A stretch of DNA of 64,000 nt from Aurantiochytrium sp. KH105. Lineage: Eukaryota > Sar > Bigyra > Thraustochytrida > Thraustochytriidae. Position 1 is the first letter of the stretch, and the number at the start of each line of letters is the position of its first letter. The stretch lies in the NCBI GenBank assembly GCA_003116975.1, contig BGKB01000004.1:186001-250000 (forward strand). Direction: 5' to 3'. The translations under genes were made by a program, and so were the position numbers. Positions 50,490 through 59,774 of the stretch are shown here, piece after piece. A model generated the notes under the pieces. It was given only the letters and a program-made list of their open reading frames with translations. It was not told the DNA's origin and searched no databases.

Positions 50490-51659
50490 TCAAGAGGAAG
50501 ATGTCTGGTTTTCCATAACATATACGGACATGCGGCAGGCATAGTCGGCGCGGATGCTCGTGGTCGACTGCGTCTCGCGTCTGTACGTGCATCCTGCGGC
50601 TACTGAAGTGAGCTGCGTCGGGCATTGGCGGATCTTCTCGAGCGCAGCCTCGTCGGCAAACATAGTAATGGCGAAACGCTTGGGACGAAAGGCACGCAAA
50701 GTCTTGGTCAGAAGATCGGTGTAGTCGGAGATCTCGAGGTTGGTCTCAAAGGAAGCATAGCTATATTCAGGCTCGGGCGTGACGTGAAGCGTGTAAAAGC
50801 TCTCGTCCTGCAGCGCGTTGAGCGAGTAGCCGCAGGGTTCGAACATGCGATCGTCGACGATGGCGTCCGGGCCGCAGAGGTCGTTGATTTTGGCAACCTC
50901 ATAGGCCGCCCGCTGCGCATCAGCCTCGAGATCGAGCTCCGGTTGGCGGTAGAAACCCTGGCAGACGTCAATGTCAAGGTCATACATCATGATGTTGACA
51001 TTGCGCTCCGAGCTCTGGTTCGCGTCACCGCAGTAGTCAGCGACGTAGACGTACCAGTGATCGGCGAGGAGATCGCCAAGAATATAGGCACCGCCGTTGA
51101 GCGCGCCACCCTGGGGGCCGCGGCACTTTTTCGTGTACTCGATTTCCTGAGCAAACGAGGAGTGCGGAAACTCTTGATCGTCGGGGAAGATAAAGTTCTT
51201 ACGCGTGTACCCGATCCACTGCAGCTCGAGGCCTCGAGATTCGGCAACCTTGAGCAAGAGAGGGAGGCACCGGAGCAGCGTCGTCGTTCCACAGGTCTTG
51301 ATGAAGACCTTGTGGCTGTACACAAAGAGGCTGCTTTCGGACAGCACGTAGGCGTCCAGGAACTCGTTCGACATCTTGCTCAAGATCTGGCACCTGGCCA
51401 GATCGAGAATCGCGTCCCACGTCTCGCGATTCACCTCGCGCAGAGACTTGCCCATACTGGGGTTGAAGTCAATTTCGAGGATTTTCTCGGGGCCTTCAAA
51501 GCCGGCCGGGACAACGGAAGCGTCCTTGGCCTCGGACACAATGGCTTCCCCAGCTTTTTGCTGTGTGTGCTCCAGGACTTGCTGTTGGTCCTGCTGTTGG
51601 TCCTGGACCTGCACGTGGTCGGGCTGGATCCCGCCATTCTGCTGTTGGTGCTGCATCAT
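50490..51659 (-). CDS. AMD1: S-adenosylmethionine decarboxylase proenzyme
   Basis: 389 residues from the ATG at 51659 (a second ATG follows at once). The enzyme makes decarboxylated AdoMet for spermidine and spermine synthesis, and is a self-cleaving pyruvoyl enzyme. The cleavage site YVLSESSLFV is intact (near 51,335): chain cut between Glu and Ser, the Ser becoming pyruvate. Also seen: the KTCGTTTLLRCLPLLLKVA helix with the catalytic Cys, SRKNF-like TRKNFIFPDDQEFPH, GGAYILGDLLADHWYVYVAD, MFEPCGYSLNAL, and YTLHVTPEPEYSYASFETN. It carries about 65 extra Gln-rich residues at the N-terminus before the family core (KILEIDFNP). Eukaryotic AdoMetDC mRNAs often carry regulatory upstream ORFs; I did not find a clear one. 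Confidence 0.96.
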   Translation of the reverse strand: MMQHQQQNGGIQPDHVQVQDQQQDQQQVLEHTQQKAGEAIVSEAKDASVVPAGFEGPEKILEIDFNPSMGKSLREVNRETWDAILDLARCQILSKMSNEFLDAYVLSESSLFVYSHKVFIKTCGTTTLLRCLPLLLKVAESRGLELQWIGYTRKNFIFPDDQEFPHSSFAQEIEYTKKCRGPQGGALNGGAYILGDLLADHWYVYVADYCGDANQSSERNVNIMMYDLDIDVCQGFYRQPELDLEADAQRAAYEVAKINDLCGPDAIVDDRMFEPCGYSLNALQDESFYTLHVTPEPEYSYASFETNLEISDYTDLLTKTLRAFRPKRFAITMFADEAALEKIRQCPTQLTSVAAGCTYRRETQSTTSIRADYACRMSVYVMENQTSSS

Positions 51660-54155
51660 GCTTTGGTCGCTCCGAAAAGGAATGGGTAAGAAAAGGTGTG
51701 ATGTAGGTATGTAGGTATTGAATTCGTCGCGCGCTTGGTTTGGTTTCTTTGCTTGCTTGCGAGCTTGGTTTGGTTTCTTTTGCGGCTCCCGAAGACAATT
51801 GGGGAGGCGAGGCAAAAGAGACACGAAAACACTCTTGGGCCGCAGTGAAAGATATTCGCCAAGTGGACGACGAGCGGGAAAGTCTGGTGAAGAGGCGGCC
51901 GCTAAAAAGCTGCCGGCGTGGGTGTGTGTGCCTCGGGCTCTGCAACAAGCCAGGGCCGATTTCTGCCTGTCTCCTGACTAACTAACGATGTACTAAATGG
52001 ACTCCTCGGTCCACCGCCTCTTTCCGCTTGCAACCGCGCCCCGCCGCGCGGCGCGTCTAGCCTCCTGTCAGCTCGTTGTCTCGACGAGTTGTTCCGTCGG
52101 CCGCGTGGTGGACACGCGTGGTCTTGGTCGCGTGCGGCGAGGGTCCTCGCGCACGAGCGAAGCGAAGCGACAGCAAGCACGCACGCACGCACGCACGCAC
52201 AGCCTTCGGCCGCGGCTCGATATCCCGCCAGAGACTCACGCCCCCGTGCGAGACTGCTTTGCTTCTCCTCGTCGCTCGCTCCCAGCGGCCGAGACCCTGA
52301 GGTAGCTCGCCGTCGTCTGCACGACGTCGACCTCGGCCCTCTCGCCGCGCCGCGCCTCGCCTCGAAGCGCACGGTTCTGCCGTCGCTGGCCTGGCTGGTG
52401 GTCGCGAGGTCGAGGCCGTTTGGTGGTGGCTCCGCGAGTCCCTCCTCGCCTCGCCCGGCCGCCCGGCTCCAGCCGGCTCCGGCCGCCGCCGCCGAAAGCT
52501 CCCGCGCGCCGCCGCCGCTCCGCGTGCCGTGCTCGCGCGCTGCCTGCCTCTCCGCCGCCGCGCCGTGCCTGAGCAGCAGCTACATGCCAAGGGAGTCTGT
52601 CTCGGCCTCCTCGGCGCCGTAGCCGCACAATCCTCGCCGCGCCCGCGCCGCACGGGACCCGGCGCGGCCGGCCCCGCGGCGCCCGGGACTGCCCCCGGGT
52701 CCGGTGCGCGCCGCCGCCGGTCCATGATGGAGACCGCGCGCGAGGACGGCGCCGACGAGGACGCCGAGGGCGACGCCGAGAGGGAGAGGGCGAGCGGGCG
52801 GGAGGCCGTGCTGGCAGCCAGCCAGCCAGCCAGCCGGCCGGCCAGCCGGGGCCGGCCGCGCCAGGCTTGAGGGGGAGGAGGCGTCGGTGGACCGGGAGGG
52901 CCCGGTCCGCGTCCATATTCACCGCGGAGAGGAAGAAGGCGAGCAAGCCTTCTCCGGACCACCCGCCAAAGTCGGCAAGACAAGACAAGGCAAGGCGAGA
53001 AACGGAAGCCGTGCGGGGTACCTCCTCGTGCATCGATTGCAATGATCAGCCAGGGCAGATCGAGCGAGCGAGCGAGCGACTGCGATCGACACTCTTGGCG
53101 GCAGAGCGTCTTGTCTGCGCTGCCGGGTGGCGCTTCATGTCGTGTCGCTGTTGGTGGCGGTTGGCTTATCCGACCTCCAGGAGGGAGTCATCACGACCGC
53201 TCGCTTTGCCTGTGGATTGGCAAGCAAGCAAGCAGCCAGCGGCCAGCAGCTAACCCGCCAGCCAATCAGCCAAATTTTTGACATCGTCGGTAGTGCATCC
53301 CAGCCGCCAATGAACTTCTCGCGATGCAACGTGCGAAGAATGAATGAATGAATGAATGAATGGTCGGTGAGTGAGTGAGCAGTCGAAGAAGAAGCCCTCG
53401 CGTAAGTCCCGGCTGGCTCGGCCCTGCCACCTGACCAGTATCGACTTCACAGTCCATCCAGCCAGGTGTCATGCTGGCTGTGGAAGACGCTCTCCCTCTC
53501 GTTCCTGGAGGCAGGACTTGACTTGCCTGCGTGACTGTGCGCGGCGTGTCGGCTCGGCGAAGGGTGAGAGAGGGGAGACAGGAAGGAGAAAAGGGAGAAG
53601 GGGGCTCCGCTCTTTTGCCGCGACCAGTCATTCACGGCGGCGTGTGGGCAAAGTGCGAGCGTGCTGCGTCCACTCCACCCGTCGTGGATTCAAGCTGGCC
53701 ATGAAGACGTGGGGCGCGGTCTACAGTGCTGCGGACGTCGATTTGATTGAATTTTAACGTAGTAAGCAGCCAGCCGGCCAGCTTCAGCTTGTGACAGATG
53801 GCGAGTTGAATGACTGGCTGGCTGTTCAAAGTGGAGTGGTGAAATTTGGGGTTCATCACAGAAAGGCGAAGGCCGACAGCTTTCCGAGCCTATAATAACA
53901 CGCAACGAACGCAAGTTAGCATAAGTATGCGTCCCTTCGCCAGGCCTGTTTCTCTCGTGCTGGCTGGCTGGCTGGCTGGCTGGTTGGTCGCTCTTTTCTA
54001 AAAAAATCTTGGGACACACACAAAGGAAAAAGCTTTCTTTTACGTGAATTGACATGTGAATACAGACACCCACAGTCCAGTCCAGCCGTGGCCGCTGCCG
54101 CAGCCGCTGCCGCAGCCGCTGCCGAGCTTTCACGCTATAATACAAGGAAAGAGGA
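51660..54155. other. 2.5-kb gene-free spacer, SAMDC 5' side to C5orf34 3' side
   Basis: No supported gene. Several short arrays: GCAC near 52,178-52,201, CCAG near 52,817-52,850, GCAAG near 53,217-53,230, GAAT 53,338-53,361, CTGG near 53,959-53,985, and a 12-bp unit (CCGCTGCCGCAG) three times near 54,092-54,123. The part nearest SAMDC has CTTG units and TTTGGTTTC repeats. It is likely the SAMDC promoter and leader plus neutral repeats. Confidence 0.55.
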
Positions 54156-55700
54156 CTAAGATGACGATGACGACATCGAAGGGCCCCGACTGGTGAGGAG
54201 CGAGAGTCGCTCAAGATGAAGTTTGACGTGCAAACGCTGGGCGCGCAACGCGTGAAGCGCGGCGTCCAAGTGCGCTCGCATGAGAGGGTCCGGATCCGTG
54301 AATTGCGGCGGCGCACCTGGTTCGCGCGCGGTACGCGCCCAATGGAGAAATTGCTCCGCCTTTCGGACGTAGCGCGCAGCTGCACAAGGAGTAGCTGCAT
54401 TTACAATCATGGAAGAGGCATCCTCTGCCGAAATGATTTCGCATTGCTGAAAGCCCACATCCGAAGAGAGAACCGTGCGATCGTGAAAGACAACCTTGAC
54501 GCTGTCATTGGACAGATACGTAAATCGGCCAATACCTGCAACGTCTTGCACCTCGAGAACACGTAGTGCGCCGCCATCTGTTCCCTCTTCCTCCTTGCGC
54601 TCCTCCAGCTCACCCCTCGACGTAGAGGGCGAATTTGAGATACTGTACTTGAGCTCTTTTATGGGCCGCGCCGCAGCGTTATTGATTTCTTGGAAATGTT
54701 GTTCGTTGATGCGCGCAGCGTGGTCTGTAATGGCTTGCAGTTCGTATGGATCAATACCTTCACGACAACGCACCACTCGCGGCACGCCATCCGGAGCATA
54801 CCATCGTTCCGTCGCGGAGTCAAACACATGATGAAAGTACCCGTTGCGGCCAACCGAGAGCATGGATCCATCCGCGGCCACGCTCACTTGAGTTTGTGAC
54901 TTTTGCTGACTCCAGCGAAATGTGGCCGTGGGTGACCATTCGAAGCAAATTCGATCAGAAAGAGGCACTGCCTTTGTCGGCGCTGCGCAGAGATCAAGAA
55001 TCAGGCCATGCACCTCGGACAAGTGGCTCCAATGCGCCTCATGTGCCTCGCCCGGCGTGCGCGGAAGATCTTCGCTCACATACGAGAGCAGCACGCCATC
55101 GTCCTTGCCGTGACGAAGCTTGCCTTGCGTAATCGCCAAAGGGCGACGATATTGTGCTGGAGCATCCTCGATGAAAAACATTTGCCGAATACTCGTATAC
55201 TGATTCTCCGCGCGCGGCATTGTCACCGGTGTGAGTGTTTCCACCCAAAAGGTCTCCTCATCCGGGGAAACCGATAGCACGGCTGCCCCCTCGATTGAAT
55301 GCAGATAGCGCACGGAAGATTCGCCTTGAGCAACCTCCACAGCCTTGCTATCCATGGGCCAGCGCACAGCGCTAAGCCTCTGATCTACGTGCACAAGCTC
55401 GTCCTTGGTAGTGAGCTCGGAGCACACGTATGGCGTTTGCACCAGCCGGTTCCTGAACGCCAGCATTTCGCGCACAGGTCTCTGCAATTCGCGTCCTACG
55501 AAGCGAGTCAGCTCCCTTGATACCTGCCCATCCCCGCCGCGGCTATGTGTGAGCGAGCCCCCGTTGGGTTCGAGCACCACGACGAGCAGGTCCTGATCGT
55601 CCTCGTCTCGTGGCATAAAGCAGCCTGCTGTGCGTCCGGACGCCAGCAGCGCAAGTCGCTTGCACTTCCACCGCCTCGTGCGTGGTCTACGCTGGCCCAT
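54156..55700 (-). CDS. C5orf34: C5orf34-like protein
   Basis: 514 residues from the ATG at 55700; an ATG at 55904 adds 68 residues of Arg/Ser/Lys-rich sequence. Three blocks match the order and spacing of vertebrate C5orf34, which has two conserved domains of unknown function: RELQRPVREMLAFRNRLVQ with PYVCSEL; AVRWPMDSKAVEV followed by a beta-rich repeat; and, near the end, GIGRFTYLSNDSVKVVF with HDRT and a helix AARYVRKAEQFLHWART. The repeated short strands (ESSVRYLHSIEGAAVLSVS, GSMLSVGRNGYFHHVF) suggest polo-box-like beta folds, but that is inference. No function is firmly known for the family. The next gene upstream is a tRNA-Ser 216 bp away. Confidence 0.75.
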   Translation of the reverse strand: MGQRRPRTRRWKCKRLALLASGRTAGCFMPRDEDDQDLLVVVLEPNGGSLTHSRGGDGQVSRELTRFVGRELQRPVREMLAFRNRLVQTPYVCSELTTKDELVHVDQRLSAVRWPMDSKAVEVAQGESSVRYLHSIEGAAVLSVSPDEETFWVETLTPVTMPRAENQYTSIRQMFFIEDAPAQYRRPLAITQGKLRHGKDDGVLLSYVSEDLPRTPGEAHEAHWSHLSEVHGLILDLCAAPTKAVPLSDRICFEWSPTATFRWSQQKSQTQVSVAADGSMLSVGRNGYFHHVFDSATERWYAPDGVPRVVRCREGIDPYELQAITDHAARINEQHFQEINNAAARPIKELKYSISNSPSTSRGELEERKEEEGTDGGALRVLEVQDVAGIGRFTYLSNDSVKVVFHDRTVLSSDVGFQQCEIISAEDASSMIVNAATPCAAARYVRKAEQFLHWARTAREPGAPPQFTDPDPLMRAHLDAALHALRAQRLHVKLHLERLSLLTSRGPSMSSSSS

Positions 55701-55915
55701 CCTGCGCCTTGCTGTCGCGTCCCCGAGCTCGTCCTCGCGCAAAGCAGCAACACAAGGCGGTCGGTAGATTGCTTGCTTGCTTGCGTGCTTGCTTGCCGAC
55801 CTCGAGGGCTCGCGTGTAGGCAAGCTAGGTGGGCGGTTTTTTCCCGCCACCTTGCGGTGTTGGCAATTTGTGTTTATATGTAGCGCGAGGCACCTGACTC
55901 CCATGAAACATCCAA

Positions 55916-55996
55916 GGGGTGATGGCCGAGTGGTTAAGGCGATCGACTAGAAATCGATTTGCGTCAGCAGCGTCGGTTCGAGTCCGGCTCACCTCG
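55916..55996 (+). tRNA. tRNA-Ser (AGA), copy 1
   Basis: 81 nt. Acceptor GGGGTGA pairs with TCACCTC, with discriminator G. D arm GCCGAGTGG...GGC, anticodon stem ATCGA/TCGAT around loop CTAGAAA, long variable arm typical of tRNA-Ser, T arm GTCGG-TTCGAGT-CCGGC. No intron; no encoded CCA. Boxes A and B match Pol III internal promoters. Confidence 0.97.
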
Positions 55997-56010
55997 TTTT
56001 TTTTTTTTTT
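55997..56010 (+). terminator. Pol III T-run terminator
   Basis: Fourteen T directly after tRNA-Ser copy 1. Confidence 0.9.
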
Positions 56011-56245
56011 CCCAACATTTTTTTTTGCGTTTTTCGTTTGTGTTTGCATCATGATGGATGGGCGCGATGTTTTTTTTTTTTCCTCTGCCATTTGTGGCTT
56101 GTGTTGTCTGTGTGGCCCTCAGCATAGGCTATGCGAATGGCGTGGGATTCACTCGAGTGGCGCCAGAGCGTGCGGACAGCGCTCGCTCGATGTGGAACGA
56201 GGTGGCCTGCTTCCTTCCGTGCCGCTGGGCAGTCGCACAATCAAG

Positions 56246-56326
56246 GGGGTGATGGCCGAGTGGTTAAGGCGATCGACTAGAAATCGATTTGCGTCAGCAG
56301 CGTCGGTTCGAGTCCGGCTCACCTCG
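56246..56326 (+). tRNA. tRNA-Ser (AGA), copy 2
   Basis: Identical over 81 nt to copy 1, 249 bp downstream of it. The flanking DNA is not shared beyond a few bases. Confidence 0.97.
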
Positions 56327-56764
56327 ATTTTTTTTTCATCTTCCTTCCTTTTGGCTCCGAGATCTGTAGAAGGTCTTGACGAAGGTCTATACTAGTAGAT
56401 AGTAATTTACTCTGCTTGGCGCATCCTAGATACTGTGAGATACATTGATGATCATGTAGCCGGCCAGTCAGAGCAGCTAGGTATACCTACAAGCCTTGTA
56501 ATTTGTTACCATCTGTATGATGTGTATTTTTCATTTTTTGCGGCCAACTGTTGCGAGAGGAAAGCAAACACCATCAACCGAAGAACTCTCTCTCGCGTAT
56601 CGTCTCTTTCAGTCTCTTGATGTCGAGAAATTCTTTCTCCCACTGCCAGCCACAGTCCAAGCTCCTTCCTCAATGTTCTGGGCCGGCCCCATCAAGTTTG
56701 TGACAAGTCTGCTAGTCAGGGTACGTAGCCGTTTTGTACTCGCAAGACGCTTGCTCTCTCATGT
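56327..56764. other. Spacer between tRNA-Ser copies 2 and 3
   Basis: 438 bp, AT-rich for this window. No gene or repeat recognised besides the terminator. Confidence 0.55.
56328..56336 (+). terminator. Pol III T-run terminator
   Basis: Nine T one base after tRNA-Ser copy 2. Confidence 0.88.
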
Positions 56765-56845
56765 GGGGTGATGGCCGAGTGGTTAAGGCGATCGACTAGA
56801 AATCGATTTGCGTCAGCAGCGTCGGTTCGAGTCCGGCTCACCTCG
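56765..56845 (+). tRNA. tRNA-Ser (AGA), copy 3
   Basis: Identical over 81 nt to copies 1 and 2, 438 bp after copy 2. Same strand as the others. Confidence 0.97.
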
Positions 56846-57166
56846 ACAATTTTTTTTGTTTTTTTTTGGTCCCCTCATTTTTTCTCTTTTTTTCTTTTTG
56901 GGCTACGGGCACGGTGCGAGCAAAGACAATACCTGTCTTGGGTGTATACGTCCGCTTTGCGTGCAGCTTGGGGCTTTTGGGGGGGGGAGGGGATTATCTC
57001 CATCGTGCGTACGCGTGCGCGCGACAGCGAGAGGTCTCCTGTCTCACGCACAGCACCAGAAAAAGCACGTAAAGAATTTCAAGCATCACGGCGGGACTTC
57101 TGACTTGATCCGCACGCTCGACCATCAAGGCGAAGACTTCCGTGGGCGAACGAGAGTCGCGCGAAG
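56846..57166. promoter_or_regulatory. Upstream region of the prolyl hydroxylase gene
   Basis: 321 bp from the third tRNA to the start codon. T-rich on the left with a run of G (GGGGGGGGAGGGG near 56,980). No defined promoter element. Confidence 0.45.
56850..56857 (+). terminator. Pol III T-run terminator
   Basis: Eight T beginning five bases after tRNA-Ser copy 3, with a further T-run just downstream. Confidence 0.85.
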
Positions 57167-58822
57167 ATGCGGACGAGCAGAGCGACCGCAGCTCTCTCCT
57201 TCTTGAGCGCGACGCTAGCAGCGGCTCTCGCTGCCGACGAGACGTGCGATCAGGCTGCAACGACGTGGAAATGGCAGGATGATAACGAAGGCTCTGACCT
57301 AAGTGAAAATCTTGCACGCGAACTCGCCGAGGTTTACGCGAGTGATCTTGCAGTCCTGGGCTGCGAGATGAACATTGAGGCCGAAGGAAAGCTTGTGCAC
57401 GTCCTGGACTTTGCTGCCCAAGTAGAAGAGCAACAACACGAGGATACCTTTTGGGTTGGTCTCAATGGAGCAAGTGAAGGCATTCTCGTGCGGCCTGAGA
57501 ACCCCGTTGCAGCTTGCCTCGCTACCTTGGCTGAAGTCGCAGCCGCGGCGCTTCTCGATGCTGAAGCCAGCAAAAATTCGAAAGGAGGCAAAAAGCCTTT
57601 GCAGGGATCTGAAATCTATGAACCAAAGCGGATCCTTTCGGCCACGGGCAAGCCCGTTTTCGAGTACAAGCGCGCCCGAGAATTGAAAATCCTGCATGTC
57701 CTTTTGGATCGTCAGGCATGGGTCTGGCCCGCGGTCAAGGTCGGATTCTCTCGCCGAATCGGCGGTACAGAACTTCTCACCGTGTCCGACGCGCCGCGCG
57801 TCCTTCTCGCCAAAGACATGGTGAGTGAAGAAGATGCCAAAAGTATCATCGATGCCGGGTCAGAGAACCTTTTTCGCTCGCCAGAAAAACACTACAGCGA
57901 TGATCCCAAGTACAAAAATTATCGCACCAGTGAAACGGGCAATCTCAAAGATTCACATCCAGCGTCGCACACGCTGCGCCGCCGCGCGTGGAATGTTTTG
58001 CGCCTCCAGGATCTTGAAATGGTCGAACACTTGCAGCTCTTACGCTACACTCCGGGCAAGTGGTACAAGGAGCACTTTGACGTCTTTCACACGATCCCGT
58101 CTCTCACGAAAGAAGACGAGCTCGTCAAACTTGGCCGCAAGCGCCGCGACCTTGTGAAGTGGGCCGAACTGCAGCGGTTCCTGCTCTGGCGCGTCTATTC
58201 CGGTGTCGTGCCAGCTTCCGACAAGCTCATGCTCGAAAAGATGCGTTTAATGTATCTTCGCCCCGACAGCAGATACTATCCAAGTGTGGAAAACAAAGAA
58301 TTCGAACTGGACGACTATGACGGGGAGGTTGTTGATGTACACATCTTTTGGCTCGAATATGCGTTCTGCAGTGACAAGGAGAACGACGACGAAACGGACG
58401 CATGCATTATTCGCGCAGCAGAAATCCTTGATGAAGTCATGGACATGTCACCAAACCGACCCAAGCAGCGAGCTCTCATGCGCAATCGACATGTCACCAT
58501 GCTCCCGTACTTGACGCAAGTGGACGAGGGCGGTGAGACCGTCTTTCCCCAGGCCAAGGGAGAGAGTCTCTTTGGGAGCGCGAGTGGGGTCACACGCGAT
58601 GGAATGGCCGAGTGCTCTCGAGGAGTGATCGTTCCCCCCATCAAGGGCGGCGCAGCCGTTTTCTATCACTTGGACCCATCCATGGAGTCGATCGACCAGC
58701 TTTCCATTCACGGCGGCTGTCCTCCGGTCCGCGGCGTCAAGTACGCCATCAATATCTTTTGCTGGAATCTTCCCAACGGAGACGGCCTGCGCCTTATGCG
58801 AAGCGACGCTTCGGACTGGTAG
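57167..58822 (+). CDS. Secretory prolyl 4-hydroxylase-type dioxygenase
   Basis: 551 residues. Signal peptide at the start (MRTSRATAALSFLSATLAAA, cut near LAADE). The catalytic P4H domain covers about 225-540. It uses Fe(II), 2-oxoglutarate and O2, and hydroxylates proline in secreted proteins. Iron ligands: HFD in LLRYTPGKWYKEHFDVF and the distal His in SIHGGCPPVRGVKYAIN, with the following Lys for 2-oxoglutarate. The core strand MLPYLTQVDEGGETVFPQ and GAAVFYHLDP are standard. Between the HxD and the YL strand lies an insert of about 115 residues, far longer than usual, with charged helices and an acidic loop. The N-terminal ~200 residues are unassigned. No ER-retention tail (ends ASDW). Its stop is only 34 bp from the stop of the convergent NSRP1-like gene. 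Confidence 0.92.
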   Translation: MRTSRATAALSFLSATLAAALAADETCDQAATTWKWQDDNEGSDLSENLARELAEVYASDLAVLGCEMNIEAEGKLVHVLDFAAQVEEQQHEDTFWVGLNGASEGILVRPENPVAACLATLAEVAAAALLDAEASKNSKGGKKPLQGSEIYEPKRILSATGKPVFEYKRARELKILHVLLDRQAWVWPAVKVGFSRRIGGTELLTVSDAPRVLLAKDMVSEEDAKSIIDAGSENLFRSPEKHYSDDPKYKNYRTSETGNLKDSHPASHTLRRRAWNVLRLQDLEMVEHLQLLRYTPGKWYKEHFDVFHTIPSLTKEDELVKLGRKRRDLVKWAELQRFLLWRVYSGVVPASDKLMLEKMRLMYLRPDSRYYPSVENKEFELDDYDGEVVDVHIFWLEYAFCSDKENDDETDACIIRAAEILDEVMDMSPNRPKQRALMRNRHVTMLPYLTQVDEGGETVFPQAKGESLFGSASGVTRDGMAECSRGVIVPPIKGGAAVFYHLDPSMESIDQLSIHGGCPPVRGVKYAINIFCWNLPNGDGLRLMRSDASDW

Positions 58823-58856
58823 CAATGGAGGAAAACCATCTATCAAATTTAATTTA

Positions 58857-59774
58857 CTACGTTCCCTTTTGTTCATTTTCGAGTCGCAACCGCTTTCGCT
58901 CAAGCGCACGCGCACGCGCAGCTTCAAGCTCCGCAAGGCTAATTGTGCATCGTTGTGCGGGAGGCAGACTAATTGTGTTTTCTTCTTGTTTCGCCTCATC
59001 TTCCCCCTTGCCGACACTACTATTTTGCCCAACTTGAATCTTCGCACTCGCACTCGCGGCAGAAGGAGATGAAGAAGAAGAAGAAGACGACGACGACGAC
59101 GATACTGTTGCTCGAAATGGTTCAGCAGAGCCAGTGGCTAGAGAAGCAGGCCTGCGGAGATGATGTTCATTTGCAGCGGTGGCATCTGATTGCACGGCTT
59201 CTGCTTTCCCAAGGAGCAGAGTACGATTAAAGGCGCCAAAGTTGCCCGTCTGTTGCTTTTCGGCCTCTGCGTCCCTTCGCGCTTCCTCTTCTTCCCAAAG
59301 CTTGCGCTCGCGAAGTTTGTCCTTGTATGCACTCGTAACAAAGACCTCGGTGGGCGCTCCAAGCTCTGTGCTTTCGTCCTCGATGTTTTTCCGGATAAGC
59401 TTTTCACGAGCGCGCTCGTGTTGGATTTCACGCTGTTTTGCCGTCTGCAGTAAGCTATCAATATACCGACTTTTTTTCTCTTCATGCTGTGCAGCATCGG
59501 CTTGACGACGCGCCGCGTCCAGCGCCGCGTCCAGCTCCTCTGCATTCGCTACCGCATCGTTGTTCGTGGCCTTGCTTGCGTTGAGCTCGTTCACCGCCTG
59601 AAGTCTCGCGTTCATGGCCTTGCGCGCATCTTTCGCAGCCTTCCCGGGGGTGACCTGGTGTGTCGGGTGAGCATTGTCGTCCTCGTCCTCTTCCTCTGCG
59701 CCAAAGGGGTCGTCTGCCTCCGCCTCTGCACTGCCGCCAACGCGTGCGCGCCGCTTGCGCGCACCAAGCTTCAT
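58857..59774 (-). CDS. NSRP1: NSRP1-like (CCDC55) nuclear splicing-related protein
   Basis: 305 residues from the ATG at 59774 (20 upstream codons start with GTG). NSRP1 proteins sit in nuclear speckles and affect alternative splicing. The family's N-terminal domain is clear at about 25-180: acidic DDPFGAEEEDEDD, an Ala-rich helical part, SRYIDSLLQTAKQREIQHE, KLIRKNIEDE, and the hallmark EVFVTSAYKDKLRERKLWEE. After it come a Ser run of 11 and a helix with Arg/Glu/Leu repeats (LAELEAARARALERKRLRLE). No RS domain is seen, unlike the animal protein. The gene is short for the family but complete over the conserved domain. Confidence 0.85.
   Translation of the reverse strand: MKLGARKRRARVGGSAEAEADDPFGAEEEDEDDNAHPTHQVTPGKAAKDARKAMNARLQAVNELNASKATNNDAVANAEELDAALDAARRQADAAQHEEKKSRYIDSLLQTAKQREIQHERAREKLIRKNIEDESTELGAPTEVFVTSAYKDKLRERKLWEEEEARRDAEAEKQQTGNFGAFNRTLLLGKAEAVQSDATAANEHHLRRPASLATGSAEPFRATVSSSSSSSSSSSSPSAASASAKIQVGQNSSVGKGEDEAKQEENTISLPPAQRCTISLAELEAARARALERKRLRLENEQKGT

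Noticed and set aside
55919-56850. Three similar small frames with the peptide MAEWLRRSTRNRFASAASV
   Set aside because: They are translations of the three identical tRNA-Ser genes, not proteins.
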